Source: an uncultured Pelagibacteraceae bacterium (lineage in GTDB: Bacteria; Pseudomonadota; Alphaproteobacteria; Pelagibacterales; Pelagibacteraceae). Taken from it: DNA of 64,000 bases. The translations under genes and the position numbers were made by a program. The stretch is taken from positions 1-64,000 of the forward strand of contig CACCJO010000003.1 of NCBI GenBank assembly GCA_902546375.1, read 5' to 3'. The notes beneath the pieces are model-generated. The model was given only the letters and a program-made list of their open reading frames with translations, did no database searches and was not told where the DNA came from. Positions 21,538-32,246 of this stretch are shown piece after piece (position 1 is the first letter of the stretch; every line of letters starts with the position of its first letter).

Positions 21538-22143
21538 ATGGATATTAAACTTCACAAAAATGACTTACCAGATGATTTAGATTTAGGCAATTTAATAGCT
21601 GTTGACGGAGAATTTATGGGGCTGAACATAAGACGTGATCCATTATGTCTTATTCAGATTTCTAGCGGTAATTCAGATGCTCACATAATTCAACTTGATA
21701 GAATAAACTATAAAGCTCCAAATTTAATCAATGTTCTTCAAAACGATAAGATTACAAAGATTTTTCATTATGGAAGAGCAGATTTAGCTTTTATAAAGTA
21801 TTATCTTAAAACTGAAACCAATAATATATTGGATACAAAAATTGCCTCAAAGCTATCAAGATCTTACTCGGATAATCATTCTTTAAAAGCTCTTATAAAG
21901 GAATTTATTAACGTTGATATAAGTAAACAATTTCAAAATTCTGATTTTGGTGGAGAGCTTACCCCAGCACAATTAAAATATTGTGCAAACGATGTTATTT
22001 ATTTACATAAAATTCATGCTGAACTTATGAAAATTCTTATGAGAGAAAATAGATTTGAATTATATAAAGAATGTTTAAAATTTTTAAAAACAAGAGTTGA
22101 TTTGGACCTGGCATTATTTAGAGATGATATATGGGCTCACTAA
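21538..22143 (+). CDS. Ribonuclease D-type 3'-5' exonuclease
   Basis: DGEFMGLN, FHYGRADLAFI, YCANDVIYLHKI (DEDDy motifs). Confidence 0.88.
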   Translation: MDIKLHKNDLPDDLDLGNLIAVDGEFMGLNIRRDPLCLIQISSGNSDAHIIQLDRINYKAPNLINVLQNDKITKIFHYGRADLAFIKYYLKTETNNILDTKIASKLSRSYSDNHSLKALIKEFINVDISKQFQNSDFGGELTPAQLKYCANDVIYLHKIHAELMKILMRENRFELYKECLKFLKTRVDLDLALFRDDIWAH

Positions 22144-23114
22144 ATAAAAATACAAATTTCAAAGTGATTGCTAAAAAAGTTATTGATTTAGAAATCAAAG
22201 CTTTACAAAAATTAAAAAAAGCTTTGAACAAAAATTTTGATAAAGCCGTAAAAGCAATTGTAAACTGTCAGTCAAAAGTGATTTTATGTGGGGTCGGGAA
22301 AAGTGGAATTATTGCTAGCAAAATATCTGCAACTCTCTCATCTATTGGAACACCATCATTCTCTCTTTCAGCCAATGATTGCTCACATGGCAACATGGGG
22401 AGTATATCTAGGAAGGATGTTTTAATTCTTATTAGTTATTCTGGAAACTCAGTTGAACTAAAAAATATAATTAATTACGCCAATAGAAATAAAATATTGT
22501 TAATTGGAATCACATCAAAAAAAAATTCTGACTTATATAAAAATAGCGATATTGGTTTGATAACACCAGAGGTTGAAGAAGCTGGTTTAGAAATTATACC
22601 AACTTCCAGCACAATAATACAACTAAGCATTGGAGATGCATTAGCTATTTCAACTTTGAAAAAGAAAAAAATTAATAAATTAGATTTTAAAAAATTTCAT
22701 CCCTCAGGAAGTCTTGGTGAAAGATTAAAAACTGTTGAGGATTTAATGCTTACAAAGGAAAAAATACCTTTTATAGAAGAAAATAGATTGATGACCAAAG
22801 CATTAAAAATTATGACAGAAAAAAAACTGGGGACCTTAATTGTTAGAAATAAGAAGAAATATACAACAGGAATTATTACAGATGGTCAAATAAGAAGATT
22901 TAATTCGAAAAACATAAATCTAAATTCTCTCAAAGTAAAAGATGTTATGACAAAAAATCCTATAAAAGTTGATAAAAATATACTAGCTACAAAAGCACTT
23001 TCGATTATGAACGAAAAAAAAATTACAAGTCTTTGTGTTTATGAGGGAAAGAGAAGGCTAGTAACAATAGGTATTCTACATATTCATAATATTCTAAATA
23101 AGAAAATTTACTAA
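22131..23114 (+). CDS. kdsD: Arabinose-5-phosphate isomerase (SIS + CBS domains)
   Basis: CGVGKSGIIASKISATLSSIGTPSFSL, FHPSGSLGERL, two CBS repeats. Confidence 0.93.
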   Translation: MGSLNKNTNFKVIAKKVIDLEIKALQKLKKALNKNFDKAVKAIVNCQSKVILCGVGKSGIIASKISATLSSIGTPSFSLSANDCSHGNMGSISRKDVLILISYSGNSVELKNIINYANRNKILLIGITSKKNSDLYKNSDIGLITPEVEEAGLEIIPTSSTIIQLSIGDALAISTLKKKKINKLDFKKFHPSGSLGERLKTVEDLMLTKEKIPFIEENRLMTKALKIMTEKKLGTLIVRNKKKYTTGIITDGQIRRFNSKNINLNSLKVKDVMTKNPIKVDKNILATKALSIMNEKKITSLCVYEGKRRLVTIGILHIHNILNKKIY

Positions 23115-23119
23115 TGTAA

Positions 23120-23722
23120 ATGGATAAAAGAAATATTATTCAGTATAGTCTTTTAATTTTACTTTTCATCGCAAGTTATTTATTTTATGACAAATATTTT
23201 GTAGAAGATAATAAAAGGGTTGACTTTAATAAATCAGAAAATATCGTAAAAAAAAAAGATGCTGAAGTTAATCAGGTCGATAAAGGTAAAAATATAATTG
23301 AAAATTTGAAATATATATCGGAAGATTTGTTGGGCAATACATATACGGTTATTGCCCAATCAGCCACTTTAAAGGAGGACAAAATTAGTGAGGTTCAACT
23401 TTTTGAAGTAAATGCTGAAATAAATAGACAAAATCAAGAAGTTATCTATATTTACTCTAACACAGCAAGTTACGATAAAATAAGTAATAACACTATTTTC
23501 AGAGGCAAAGTTAATGTTAAATATGGAGATCATACAATAGACTCTGAAACTTTAAATCTCAATTTTAAGGATAATTTGATAGAAATTTTAGACAGTGTTT
23601 ATTATGTCAATAAAAATACTAAGATTAATGCAGATAAAGTAGAGATTGATTTGCTACAAAAAAAATTAAAAATTTCTATGATTAGTAAAAATGATAAAGT
23701 AAGTATTACCAGTAAATATTAA
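23120..23722 (+). CDS. lptC: LPS export ABC transporter periplasmic protein LptC
   Basis: N-terminal TM helix then beta-jellyroll-like repeats, located between kdsD and lptB. Confidence 0.75.
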   Translation: MDKRNIIQYSLLILLFIASYLFYDKYFVEDNKRVDFNKSENIVKKKDAEVNQVDKGKNIIENLKYISEDLLGNTYTVIAQSATLKEDKISEVQLFEVNAEINRQNQEVIYIYSNTASYDKISNNTIFRGKVNVKYGDHTIDSETLNLNFKDNLIEILDSVYYVNKNTKINADKVEIDLLQKKLKISMISKNDKVSITSKY

Positions 23723-23724
23723 TT

Positions 23725-24501
23725 ATGGCTATTATCAAAAAATTTCGAATTAAAAACTTCAAGGAAGAAAGGGAGCTATTAAGATTGGAAAAAGTTTCTG
23801 TTTATTTTGGAAAGCGAAAAATATTAGAAGACTTAAATCTAAATCTAAACCAAGGTGAAATTCTTGGGTTACTTGGACCTAATGGGGTCGGCAAATCAAC
23901 AATTTTTAATGTAATTATAGGATTATTGAAGCCGAATTATGGATCTGTATTTATAGAAAAGAAAAATGTAACCCAAGACCCGATATTTTATAGAACAAAA
24001 AATTATAAAATTGGATATGTTCCTCAACATGGAGGTTACTTTCATGATCTTACTTTAAAGGAAAACTTAAAAGCAATAAGTGAAATAGTGATTAAAGACG
24101 AAAAATTAAGAGATGAAAAAATAAATCTTTTAATCTCAAAATTTGAACTCGAACCCTTACAAAATATAAAAGCTGAATTTTTATCCGGAGGACAAAAGAA
24201 ACGTTTAGTAATTTCTTTGGCTTTATTAAGTAATCCAAAAATTCTATTGCTAGATGAACCATTTGCAGCTTTAGATATAATGACAATTAAAAACCTTCAG
24301 CAAATAATTGTTGATTTACAAACTCAACATAATATTTCAATTATTTTATGTGATCATCAGGCGAGAGATCTTTTAACCTGTGTGGATCTCGCTATAGTAT
24401 TATCTAATGGGAGAGTAGTTGCTAAAGATACTCCTAATAATCTTATTAAAAATATTGATGCACAAAACGCATACTTTGGTGATTCTTTTAAGATCAATTA
24501 G
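23725..24501 (+). CDS. lptB: LPS export ABC transporter ATP-binding protein
   Basis: LLGPNGVGKST, LSGGQKKRL, LLLDEPFAALD. Confidence 0.92.
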   Translation: MAIIKKFRIKNFKEERELLRLEKVSVYFGKRKILEDLNLNLNQGEILGLLGPNGVGKSTIFNVIIGLLKPNYGSVFIEKKNVTQDPIFYRTKNYKIGYVPQHGGYFHDLTLKENLKAISEIVIKDEKLRDEKINLLISKFELEPLQNIKAEFLSGGQKKRLVISLALLSNPKILLLDEPFAALDIMTIKNLQQIIVDLQTQHNISIILCDHQARDLLTCVDLAIVLSNGRVVAKDTPNNLIKNIDAQNAYFGDSFKIN

Positions 24502-24510
24502 TTTATTCTG

Positions 24511-25836
24511 ATGTCTAATTTTGTAAGAATTAAAAAGAGGGTAAAAGGATTTAACAAAAGTTTATCAATAGATGGAGATAAAAGTTTATCTATTAGATGG
24601 GCCCTTCTATCCTCACAGTCTCTTAAAAAATGTAAATCTTCGAACTTATTGCTCTCAGAGGATGTTTATAGCACTTTAAATTGTCTTAAAAAACTTGGGG
24701 TTAAGATAAAAATTTCAAAAAAGTTTTGTGAAATTATTGGCTTAGGCCTTAATGGGTTTGAATATAAAAATAATTCAATTTTAGATGCTGGAAATTCTGG
24801 TACTCTTGGAAGACTTATTTTGGGTCTACTAGTTCACTCAAAGAAAAAGGTCAAGCTTAAGGGTGATAAAAGTTTATCAAAAAGAGATTTTCAAAGAGTT
24901 ATAAAACCATTGGAGAGATTTGGTGCAAAATTTAGTAGTAATTTTGGAAAACTACCAATTAAAGTACAAGGAACAAATTTCTCAAAACCAATAAAATATT
25001 ATGAAAATAAAGGATCAGCACAATGTAAAAGTGCAGTAATGTTTGCTGCTCTTAACACTCAAGGGGAAACTTTAATCAAAGCTAAAAAGTCAAGAGATCA
25101 TAGTGAGTTACTTTTTAAATATCTAAAATTACCAATTAAAGTCATAAAAAGAAAAAAATATGATATTATTAAAATCAAAGGGAAACACAAAATACCTGCT
25201 TTGAACTACAAAATTCCCTCGGACATAAGTTCAGCAGCTTTTTTTATCGTACTAACTGCACTTGTTAAAAACTCTAGACTTAGAATCAAAAATGTAAATA
25301 TTAATCCATCTAGAATAGGTATTTTGTATATTCTTAAACTAATGGGAGTCAAAATATCGAAAATTAATATCAAAAGTTATAAAGGTGAAAAAATTGCTGA
25401 CTTAGTAATTAAAAGCACAAATAAAATAAAACCAATCAATTGTCCCACAAGTTTAAACAGTTCAGCAATCGATGAATTTTTATTAATATTTTTAGTTGCT
25501 GCTAAAGCAAATGGCATCTCATACTTCAAAAATTTATCTGAGTTAAACCAAAAAGAAAGTCCTAGGCTTAAATGGGGTTCAAAAATTCTAAATGAGATTG
25601 GTGTTAAAAATATTATTACTAAAAGTAGTATTAAAATCTATGGAAATCCAAATCTAAAAATTGATAAAAAAATTATCATAAAAAACTTTCTTAAAGATCA
25701 TAGAGTTTTTATGACAAGTGTGATTGCCGCTTTATCATTTGGAGGTGAATGGCAAATATTTGATAAGAAATCGATGAGCACGTCTTTTCCCTCCTTTTTA
25801 AAAAAGTTAGACCAATTGGGTGCGAATATAAGATAA
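24511..25836 (+). CDS. aroA: 3-phosphoshikimate 1-carboxyvinyltransferase
   Basis: GDKSLSIRWALLSS, DAGNSGTLGRLILGLL. Confidence 0.95.
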   Translation: MSNFVRIKKRVKGFNKSLSIDGDKSLSIRWALLSSQSLKKCKSSNLLLSEDVYSTLNCLKKLGVKIKISKKFCEIIGLGLNGFEYKNNSILDAGNSGTLGRLILGLLVHSKKKVKLKGDKSLSKRDFQRVIKPLERFGAKFSSNFGKLPIKVQGTNFSKPIKYYENKGSAQCKSAVMFAALNTQGETLIKAKKSRDHSELLFKYLKLPIKVIKRKKYDIIKIKGKHKIPALNYKIPSDISSAAFFIVLTALVKNSRLRIKNVNINPSRIGILYILKLMGVKISKINIKSYKGEKIADLVIKSTNKIKPINCPTSLNSSAIDEFLLIFLVAAKANGISYFKNLSELNQKESPRLKWGSKILNEIGVKNIITKSSIKIYGNPNLKIDKKIIIKNFLKDHRVFMTSVIAALSFGGEWQIFDKKSMSTSFPSFLKKLDQLGANIR

Positions 25837-25999
25837 TATTGCTTAAAAGTTAAAATAATCAAAAAAACTTGATATTTTTGTAAAAAATAATATTTTTTTG
25901 ATGATTTTGTCTAAAAATCATTCTTGATTAAAACAATTATTTTATCTAAATATTCGATGATTTTTAAAAAATAAATTATAAAGCAATATATAAAAATTA

Positions 26000-27721
26000 A
26001 TGGAAATATATAAAGATCTTTCAAGCCCAGCTTCTAAAGAATTTGAAAAGTTATTAAATAATCAATTCACAAAAAACACTATTGAAGAAGGTAAAGTCAT
26101 AGAGGGTAAAATTAACAAAATAACTGAGAAATTTGTTTTTTTATTTATAGAAGGCTTAAAAAGTGAACCTGTCTTAGATATTAATGAACTAAAAACCATG
26201 GGTCTATCTAAAAATATTGCAATAGGTGAGACAATTTCAGTTCTTTTAGAAAAAATCGAAGATAAGAATGGCGATGTTGTAGTATCAGCAAGTAAGGCCC
26301 AAAAGATTAAGGGATGGGATAAACTTGTTGAAGCGTATGAGAAAAAAGAACCTATAATGGGTAAAATTACATCGAAGTGCAAAGGTGGATGCATTGTTGA
26401 ACATTTGGATACAGGCTCTCTCATGTTTTTACCAGGATCTCAGATAAGTGATAAACCATTAAAAAATATTGATCATCTGATGAATGAGCCGCAAAAATTT
26501 GCTTTAATTAAATTGGATAAAATAAGAGGTAATGCTTGTGTTTCGAGAAGAGAGATAATTTCAACATTTAAAAAAGAGGATAAAGCAAAAATTATAGAAA
26601 AATACAAAGTAGGTGATGTTATTAAAGGTGCTGAGGTAAAAGGGTATAGTTCTTTTGGATGTTTTTTTAATGTTAATAATGAACTAGATGTTTTAGTACA
26701 TCTTCAAGAAATTTCATACAGTCGCGTCAATCATCCTGATGAAATATTCAATATTGGTGAAAAACATGACTTAAAAGTTATAAGTGTTGACAAGGAAAAA
26801 TTACAAGTTGGTTGTTCTATTAAGCAGTTATCTCCAGATCCGTTTGAACATATAGAAAATTATGAGTTAAAAAAAATCTATAAAGCTAAGGTAGTAAAAA
26901 TTATGGACTTTGGTGCTTTCTGTGAGTTAGAACCTGGTTTGACTACATTGTTACACTCAAGTGAACTTAGCTGGACTAAAAAAAATACTTCTGTAAAAAA
27001 AATGTTTAAAGTTGGAGATGAAATTGATTGTGTAATTACTGAAATTGATAAAGCTAAAAGAAGGGTTGCAATTTCACACAAACTTACAAAAGAAAATCCC
27101 TTTGAAATTTTTGAAAAAAAATATCCTGTAGGAACTGAGATAGATGGTGAGGTGGTAAATAAAAATGAATACTCTTTATTCGTAAACATAGAAAAATTGA
27201 ATATTGATGCTTTCTTACATTGTAATGATTTGACTTATCTAAATAACGGTGAAGAAGAATTAAAAAAATACAATAAAGGTGATAAAATTAAAGTAAAGGT
27301 CTTAGAGATAAAGGTTGATGACCAAAAGATTAGAGTTGGGCTAAAACAAACTCAACCAGATCCATTTGATTGGTTCAAAGATAAAGTTGTAAATAACATT
27401 ATAACTGTGAAGATTGTTTCTACCGATAATAAAGGGCTGACCGTAAGACCAGAGGGATGTGAGATGGATTTTTTAATTAAAAAAAATCAAATAGCAATAA
27501 ATCCTGCTGATGCGAGAACTTCAAGATTTACAGGTGGAGAAAGGATTGATTGTGCAATTTCTGAGTTAGATTTTAGTAAAAGGAAAGTATCTTTGAGTAT
27601 AAAATTACTAGAAGAGCTGCAAAAACAAGAGGCTTTAGAAAAATATGGGTCTGAAGGTTCTGGAAAAAACCTTCCTTTTTCATCACTTTCTGAGGATTTG
27701 AATAAAAAAAATAAAAAATAA
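26000..27721 (+). CDS. rpsA: 30S ribosomal protein S1
   Basis: Multiple S1 domains, 573 aa. Confidence 0.96.
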   Translation: MEIYKDLSSPASKEFEKLLNNQFTKNTIEEGKVIEGKINKITEKFVFLFIEGLKSEPVLDINELKTMGLSKNIAIGETISVLLEKIEDKNGDVVVSASKAQKIKGWDKLVEAYEKKEPIMGKITSKCKGGCIVEHLDTGSLMFLPGSQISDKPLKNIDHLMNEPQKFALIKLDKIRGNACVSRREIISTFKKEDKAKIIEKYKVGDVIKGAEVKGYSSFGCFFNVNNELDVLVHLQEISYSRVNHPDEIFNIGEKHDLKVISVDKEKLQVGCSIKQLSPDPFEHIENYELKKIYKAKVVKIMDFGAFCELEPGLTTLLHSSELSWTKKNTSVKKMFKVGDEIDCVITEIDKAKRRVAISHKLTKENPFEIFEKKYPVGTEIDGEVVNKNEYSLFVNIEKLNIDAFLHCNDLTYLNNGEEELKKYNKGDKIKVKVLEIKVDDQKIRVGLKQTQPDPFDWFKDKVVNNIITVKIVSTDNKGLTVRPEGCEMDFLIKKNQIAINPADARTSRFTGGERIDCAISELDFSKRKVSLSIKLLEELQKQEALEKYGSEGSGKNLPFSSLSEDLNKKNKK

Positions 27722-27723
27722 AA

Positions 27724-28017
27724 TTGGCGATTGTAAAATCAAAACTTTTAAATCAATTATCAAAAAACTATCCTAATTTTTTAAAAAAAGATTTAGAGAA
27801 ATTCATTAATATAATTTTAAAAGAAATAAAGATTTCCTTAAAGCGTGGAGAGAGAGTTGAATTTAGAGGATTTGGAGTTTTTTCCACTAAAATTCAAAAA
27901 GCAAGAATATCAAGAAATCCTAAAACAAATAAAAAAGTTGATACCCCTGAAAAAAAAACAATTCACTTCAAAATGTCAAAAGATTTGTTTAAAATTTTAA
28001 ATGATGAAAAAAAATAA
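27724..28017 (+). CDS. ihfB: Integration host factor beta/HU-family protein (TTG start)
   Basis: GFGVFSTKIQKARISRNPKT; downstream of rpsA. Confidence 0.92.
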   Translation: MAIVKSKLLNQLSKNYPNFLKKDLEKFINIILKEIKISLKRGERVEFRGFGVFSTKIQKARISRNPKTNKKVDTPEKKTIHFKMSKDLFKILNDEKK

Positions 28018-28678
28018 AATATTCATTGCTTGTGACAGCACTAATATTTTAAAAATAAAAAAAGTTATAAGAGATACACAAAATACAACTTTAAAAGTTG
28101 GATATAAATTCGGTTTAGAATTTTTAAACTCAAGATATGGTAGAAACTTTTTATCTAAAATTAAAAATAAAATAATATTTGCTGATCTTAAAATCCATGA
28201 TATTCCAAATACATGTGTATCAACTATCAAAGCAATCAAAGATTTAAATATAAATTACTTAACTATTCATATTGGTTCTGGCTTAGAAGCTTTGAAGGCT
28301 TGTAAAAAAATATCTGGAAAAACAAAATTAATAGGAGTTACAACGCTAACCTCTTTAAATAACAAATCTTTAAAAGAAATAGGTTACAACAAAAATATTA
28401 ATCGACTAGTATCACATCAAGTAAAATTAGCTAAAAAAGCTAACTTGGATGCTATTGTATGTAGTGCTAATGAAGTTAAGATTGTCAAAAAGTTTTTCAA
28501 AAAAGAAATTATTACCCCCGGAATAAGATTCAATACTAAAACAGATGACCAAAAAAGAGTTGTTACTCCAAAGCAAGCATTTAAGAATGGTAGTGATTGG
28601 CTTGTAATAGGAAGACCCATAACAAAAGGCAATATAAAAAAAAATATTCAATCATTAATTGATCATTTAAATCAATGA
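28001..28678 (+). CDS. pyrF: Orotidine 5'-phosphate decarboxylase
   Basis: FADLKIHDIPNT, TPGIRF, VIGRPIT. Confidence 0.94.
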   Translation: MMKKNKIFIACDSTNILKIKKVIRDTQNTTLKVGYKFGLEFLNSRYGRNFLSKIKNKIIFADLKIHDIPNTCVSTIKAIKDLNINYLTIHIGSGLEALKACKKISGKTKLIGVTTLTSLNNKSLKEIGYNKNINRLVSHQVKLAKKANLDAIVCSANEVKIVKKFFKKEIITPGIRFNTKTDDQKRVVTPKQAFKNGSDWLVIGRPITKGNIKKNIQSLIDHLNQ

Positions 28679-29292
28679 TCAAAGATTTAAAAATTTGTGG
28701 GGTCTCAGATCCTAAAACTTTAAATTACATTTTAAACCATCCCAATCCTCCAAAATTTATTGGTTTCATCACAAATTATAAAAAGAGTAGAAGATATGTT
28801 GAATTTGAAAATTTAAAAAATTTGGTAAACGTAAACAAAAAACAAACTAATTTTGTTTCAGTGCTTGTGAATCCATCGGATGAATTATTAGAGAAAATCA
28901 AAGATCTTAATTTTGATTATTACCAGCTTTATGATGTTGATCCTGTCAGAACCGCGGAAATTAAAAAAAAAAACAAAATTAAGATAATTTCAGCTATTAC
29001 AATTTCAAATAAAAAAGATGTAGATACATATAAAGATTATTTAGAAATTTCAGATATAATCCTTTTTGACTCAAAAGGTTACCATAGATCTGAAAGCTTT
29101 GATCATAAGCTATTAGAACAGGTACCTAATAAAATAAATAAAATGATTGCAGGAAATATTCAAATAGATGATATTCCTAATTTTAAGAATAAAGACTTCA
29201 TAATTGATTTATCTGGATCAATTGAAAATAATGAAGGAAAGAAAGATATTAATAAAATTGATAAATTATTAAAATTATTTGCAAAAACATGA
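28675..29292 (+). CDS. trpF: Phosphoribosylanthranilate isomerase
   Basis: LKICGVSDP start, precedes trpB-trpA. Confidence 0.88.
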   Translation: MIKDLKICGVSDPKTLNYILNHPNPPKFIGFITNYKKSRRYVEFENLKNLVNVNKKQTNFVSVLVNPSDELLEKIKDLNFDYYQLYDVDPVRTAEIKKKNKIKIISAITISNKKDVDTYKDYLEISDIILFDSKGYHRSESFDHKLLEQVPNKINKMIAGNIQIDDIPNFKNKDFIIDLSGSIENNEGKKDINKIDKLLKLFAKT

Positions 29293-30524
29293 AACTTAAA
29301 AAAGGAATACCGGTTATAGATCAAGGCGATAAACTTGGATTTTGGGGTGGTAAATTTGGAGGAAATTTTGTACCCGAAACATTGAAAAAACCGATAGAGG
29401 ATTTAGAAATTCTTTTTAATAAACTAAAAAAGGACAAAAATTTTATTAACGAGAGAGATAAATATTTTAAGAATTGGGTTGGTAGTCCTACTCGTTTTAT
29501 CAAACTAGAAAATTTAACAAAGTATGTGGGTGGGGCTCAAATTTGGTCTAAAGTTGTATCTGATGCAAATGGAGGTGCACATAAAATTTATAATGCAACT
29601 GTTCACTGTTTGCTTGCAAAGCGCTCTGGAAAAAAAGTTATTTGTGGAGACACTGGTGCTGGGTATGCAGGTAAAATGTTAAGTATGGCAGCCAAAAAAT
29701 TTGGTTTAAAATGCAAAATTTTTATGGGTGCGAAAGATATTCAAAGACAACAACCCAATGTAAGAGCAATAAAAAAAAATGGAGCAGAAGTTATTCCTGT
29801 ATACTCTGGAAGTCAAACTCTTGTAGATGCAGTATCTGAGTGCATGCGTTACTGGGTTGCAAATTGTGATAAAGTTGCAATGTGTGTTGGCAGCACTGTT
29901 GGCCCAGCTGTCTTCGTTCGTATCTGTGGATGGAGCACAAGTCAAATATCAAGAGAATTAAAAACTCAATTGGTTGATGAGTTTGGGTCAGTTCCAAAAA
30001 AACTAAAACTTTATAATTGTGTTGGGGGAGGAAGTTCTAGTTTTGGTTTTTGGAATGAGTTTATGGATTACGATAAAAAACAGTGTGAATTTATTGGTGT
30101 AGAAGCTGGTGGACCAGCAAAAAGTAAAAAGCACGCAGCACCACTAACATATGGATCTAAAATAGGAATTCTTCATGGTGCAGCCCAATATGTAAATCAA
30201 AATACTGATGGTCAAATAGAGGAAACAGAGTCAATTTCTGCTGGACTAGATTATCCAGGTATTTCTCCACTTCATTGTTTTCTTAAAGATACAAAAAGAG
30301 CAAGATACACTGCAGCAAGTGATGAGGAAGCTTTAAACGCTTACAAACTCGTAACAAAGTTTGAAAAATTAAGACCTTCTCTGGAACCAAGTCATGCTTT
30401 CTCAATTGCAATAACGGAGTCAAAAAAATTTAGTAAAGATACAATTGTCGTAGTCAATAGTTGTGGAGATGCTTACAAAGATCGAGGAATTATAGAAAAA
30501 AAATTGGGAAGAAAATATGTCTAA
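29289..30524 (+). CDS. trpB: Tryptophan synthase beta subunit
   Basis: TrpB-length PLP protein with GGAHKIYNA lysine region and CVGGGSSSFG. Confidence 0.93.
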   Translation: MKLKKGIPVIDQGDKLGFWGGKFGGNFVPETLKKPIEDLEILFNKLKKDKNFINERDKYFKNWVGSPTRFIKLENLTKYVGGAQIWSKVVSDANGGAHKIYNATVHCLLAKRSGKKVICGDTGAGYAGKMLSMAAKKFGLKCKIFMGAKDIQRQQPNVRAIKKNGAEVIPVYSGSQTLVDAVSECMRYWVANCDKVAMCVGSTVGPAVFVRICGWSTSQISRELKTQLVDEFGSVPKKLKLYNCVGGGSSSFGFWNEFMDYDKKQCEFIGVEAGGPAKSKKHAAPLTYGSKIGILHGAAQYVNQNTDGQIEETESISAGLDYPGISPLHCFLKDTKRARYTAASDEEALNAYKLVTKFEKLRPSLEPSHAFSIAITESKKFSKDTIVVVNSCGDAYKDRGIIEKKLGRKYV

Positions 30525-31317
30525 TCCAATAAGTCATGCATTTAAAAAAGCTAAAAAAGAAAATAGACCTGCATTATTAACTTATACTGTTGCTGGAGAT
30601 AATTCAAAAAAACAATCTTTGGAGATATTAAAATCAATCTCAAAAAAGGTTGATATAATAGAGATTGGTGTTCCTCACAACACACCAGTCGCTGATGGAA
30701 GTCAAATTCAAACAAGCTCATATAGAGCAATCAAAAATGGAATCAAAGTTAATGATATTTTTAAAATTGTAAAAAATTTTAAAAAATTTGATAGAAATAA
30801 ACCAGTTATATTGATGGGTTACTATAATATGATCTTTCGATATGGTGAAAATGAATTTTTAAAAAATTGCAAAATTTCAGGAGTTAATGGATTAATAGTT
30901 GTAGATTTGCCTTGGCCTGAAAATAAGAAATTTGCAAGTAAGTGTAAAAAAAGATCAATATTTTTTATTCAACTACTATCACCGACTACAACTCAAAAAA
31001 GGTTAAAAAAAATAATTAAAGATTCGCATGAAATGATTTATTTCATATCTATGCTTTCTACTACTGGAGGAAAGCTTAAAGTTTCCTCTAAAGAAATATT
31101 GTCTAACTATTATAAAATAAAAAAAATCAACTCGAAAAAAAATGTTGTGATTGGTTTTGGTATCACTGAAAAAACTATAAAATCACTTAAAAAAGCTGAT
31201 GGTTTAGTTGTTGGGAGTGCTATTTGTAAGGAAATAACAAATTCTATAAAAAAAAGACAAAATCCTGTCACAAATGTTTATAATGTCGTAAATAGACTTA
31301 GAAATAAAATTAAATGA
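30517..31317 (+). CDS. trpA: Tryptophan synthase alpha subunit
   Basis: IEIGVPHNTPVADGSQIQ, GYYNMIFRYG. Confidence 0.95.
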   Translation: MSNPISHAFKKAKKENRPALLTYTVAGDNSKKQSLEILKSISKKVDIIEIGVPHNTPVADGSQIQTSSYRAIKNGIKVNDIFKIVKNFKKFDRNKPVILMGYYNMIFRYGENEFLKNCKISGVNGLIVVDLPWPENKKFASKCKKRSIFFIQLLSPTTTQKRLKKIIKDSHEMIYFISMLSTTGGKLKVSSKEILSNYYKIKKINSKKNVVIGFGITEKTIKSLKKADGLVVGSAICKEITNSIKKRQNPVTNVYNVVNRLRNKIK

Positions 31318-32246
31318 ATTGGATAACAAAAATAATTAAAGCTGGTGAAAAAATAAAAACAGCTATTCATAAAAGAGCAACAAAAGAAGAAATCGCAAAA
31401 AGTGATTGGACTAGTTGCTGTAAAGGACCAATTTTAAAAAAAGATTTAGAGGAAAATCTCTGGGTGTGCCCTGATTGCAATAAACACCACAGAATAAATC
31501 CGAAACAGCGATTTGATATTTTTTTCGGAAAAAATAATTATGAAATTTTTAAAACACCAATTCCAAAAGATGACCCACTAAATTGGACAGACTCTAAATC
31601 TTACAAAGATAGATTAAAAAGTGCGAGAAAAAAAACAGGACTGGATTGTGGTATGATGGTTGTTTCTGGTTCAATTAATAATATTAAAATAACTGCAGTT
31701 GCATCAGATTTTGAATTTTTAGGTGCCTCAATGGCTGCTGCAGAGGGTGAGGCATTTCTATATGGTATTCAACATGCCATCGAAAACAAAACTCCTTTTA
31801 TTTGTTTTAGTGCCGGAGGAGGAATGAGAATGATGGAAAGTTTGATTTCATTATCTCAAATGACAAGGACAACGATGGCTATTAACGAATTAAAAAAAAA
31901 TAATCTTCCTTATCTGGTTTGTTTAACTGATCCGACTGCTGGTGGAATTACAGCTTCTTACGCGATGTTAGGTGATTTACATATCGCAGAGTCCGACCAT
32001 GCTTTAATAGCTTTCGCAGGTGCTCGTGTAATCGAAGGAACCGTTAAGGAAAGTTTACCAGAAAATTTTCAAAGAAGCTCTTATGTTCAGAAAACTGGGT
32101 TTGTGGACTTAATTCTTAATAGAAAAGATCTTCAAGAAAAAATTGGGATTTTAATTTCAATTCTATTAAATACGAAACCTGTTATAAGCACTGAAGAAAA
32201 TGAAACTTCAGAAGATAGTCAATCACTTACAAAAGCTGCATCCTAA
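31314..32246 (+). CDS. accD: Acetyl-CoA carboxylase carboxyltransferase beta subunit
   Basis: CxxC zinc motif, CFSAGGGMRMMESLISL, FAGARVIEGTV. Confidence 0.96.
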   Translation: MNWITKIIKAGEKIKTAIHKRATKEEIAKSDWTSCCKGPILKKDLEENLWVCPDCNKHHRINPKQRFDIFFGKNNYEIFKTPIPKDDPLNWTDSKSYKDRLKSARKKTGLDCGMMVVSGSINNIKITAVASDFEFLGASMAAAEGEAFLYGIQHAIENKTPFICFSAGGGMRMMESLISLSQMTRTTMAINELKKNNLPYLVCLTDPTAGGITASYAMLGDLHIAESDHALIAFAGARVIEGTVKESLPENFQRSSYVQKTGFVDLILNRKDLQEKIGILISILLNTKPVISTEENETSEDSQSLTKAAS

